From positions 1-5,865 of the forward strand of contig JACQUF010000001.1 in the NCBI GenBank assembly GCA_016210435.1: a stretch of 5,865 bases of DNA. The letters are read 5' to 3'. Below the pieces are notes generated by a model. That model did not search any database and was not told the DNA's origin. It saw only the letters and a program-made list of their open reading frames with translations. Every line of letters starts with the position of its first letter. The stretch's first letter is position 1. The position numbers and the translations under genes were made by a program. Source of the DNA: Chloroflexota bacterium. Lineage in GTDB: Bacteria > Chloroflexota > Dehalococcoidia > Lucifugimonadales > Lucifugimonadaceae. Shown one piece after another: positions 5,771 through 5,865 of the stretch.

Positions 5771-5789
5771 GGACGGCACCTGCGAACGC

Positions 5790-5865
5790 AGGAGCGTAGC
5801 TCAGTTGGTAGAGCAGCGGTCTCCAAAACCGCAGGTCGGGGGTTCGAGTCCTCTCGCTCCTGCCA
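5790..5865 (+). tRNA. tRNA-Trp (anticodon CCA), complete with encoded CCA end
   Basis: All cloverleaf parts can be folded by eye. The acceptor is AGGAGCG (5790-5796) with CGCTCCT (5855-5861). The D-stem is GCTC/GAGC (5799-5802 with 5811-5814). The anticodon stem is GCGGT/ACCGC (5816-5820 with 5828-5832) around the loop CTCCAAA, with anticodon CCA at 5823-5825, which reads UGG. The variable loop is AGGTC. The T-stem is GGGGG/CCTCT with two G-T pairs and the loop TTCGAGT (5843-5849). The discriminator base G5862 fits tRNA-Trp, and CCA (5863-5865) is encoded, ending exactly at the window edge. In many bacteria this gene lies just upstream of rpmG/secE-nusG, which would be expected next. Confidence 0.97.

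Overview
This 5,865-base, GC-rich window is packed almost end to end on the + strand. It holds six protein genes and one tRNA: a 5'-truncated inositol-phosphate synthase, a PimA-like glycosyltransferase, a CDP-alcohol phosphatidyltransferase, an exported HExxH metalloprotease, an ammonium channel, a PII signal protein and tRNA-Trp. I see no mobile element, CRISPR array or rRNA. The content suggests a chromosomal region of a GC-rich bacterium that makes inositol phospholipids. Protein style favours Chloroflexota, possibly a Dehalococcoidia-like lineage: the secreted peptidase-MA protein with a Pro/Thr linker and a C-terminal anchor points that way. Actinobacteria remain possible, because all three lipid genes have close actinobacterial counterparts and the amtB promoter carries an actinobacterial-looking GlnR box. 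The taxonomic call is inference.

Layout. Positions 2-451 are the C-terminal part of myo-inositol-3-phosphate synthase. Positions 507-1655 are a GT4 mannosyltransferase of PimA type. Positions 1756-2403 are a phosphatidylinositol-phosphate synthase-like enzyme. These three form a plausible operon that makes inositol phosphate, attaches it to a CDP-diacylglycerol-type lipid, and mannosylates the resulting phosphoinositide. A 190-base gap (2404-2593) follows, with three hairpin-forming inverted repeats. Then comes a secreted peptidase-MA protein (2594-3949), probably translated from a leaderless or SD-less message, with a C-terminal tail that looks like a sorting signal.

A 173-base gap (3950-4122) carries four half-sites at exact 11-base steps that match the layout of an actinobacterial GlnR box. 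Directly downstream are amtB (4123-5364) and a PII gene (5381-5734), the classic pair in which PII plugs the ammonium channel. The PII protein is unusual: its T-loop has no tyrosine and is longer than in E. coli, and there are three extra residues before the nucleotide-binding loop. The window ends exactly at the CCA of a complete tRNA-Trp gene (5790-5865). In many bacteria this gene precedes secE-nusG.
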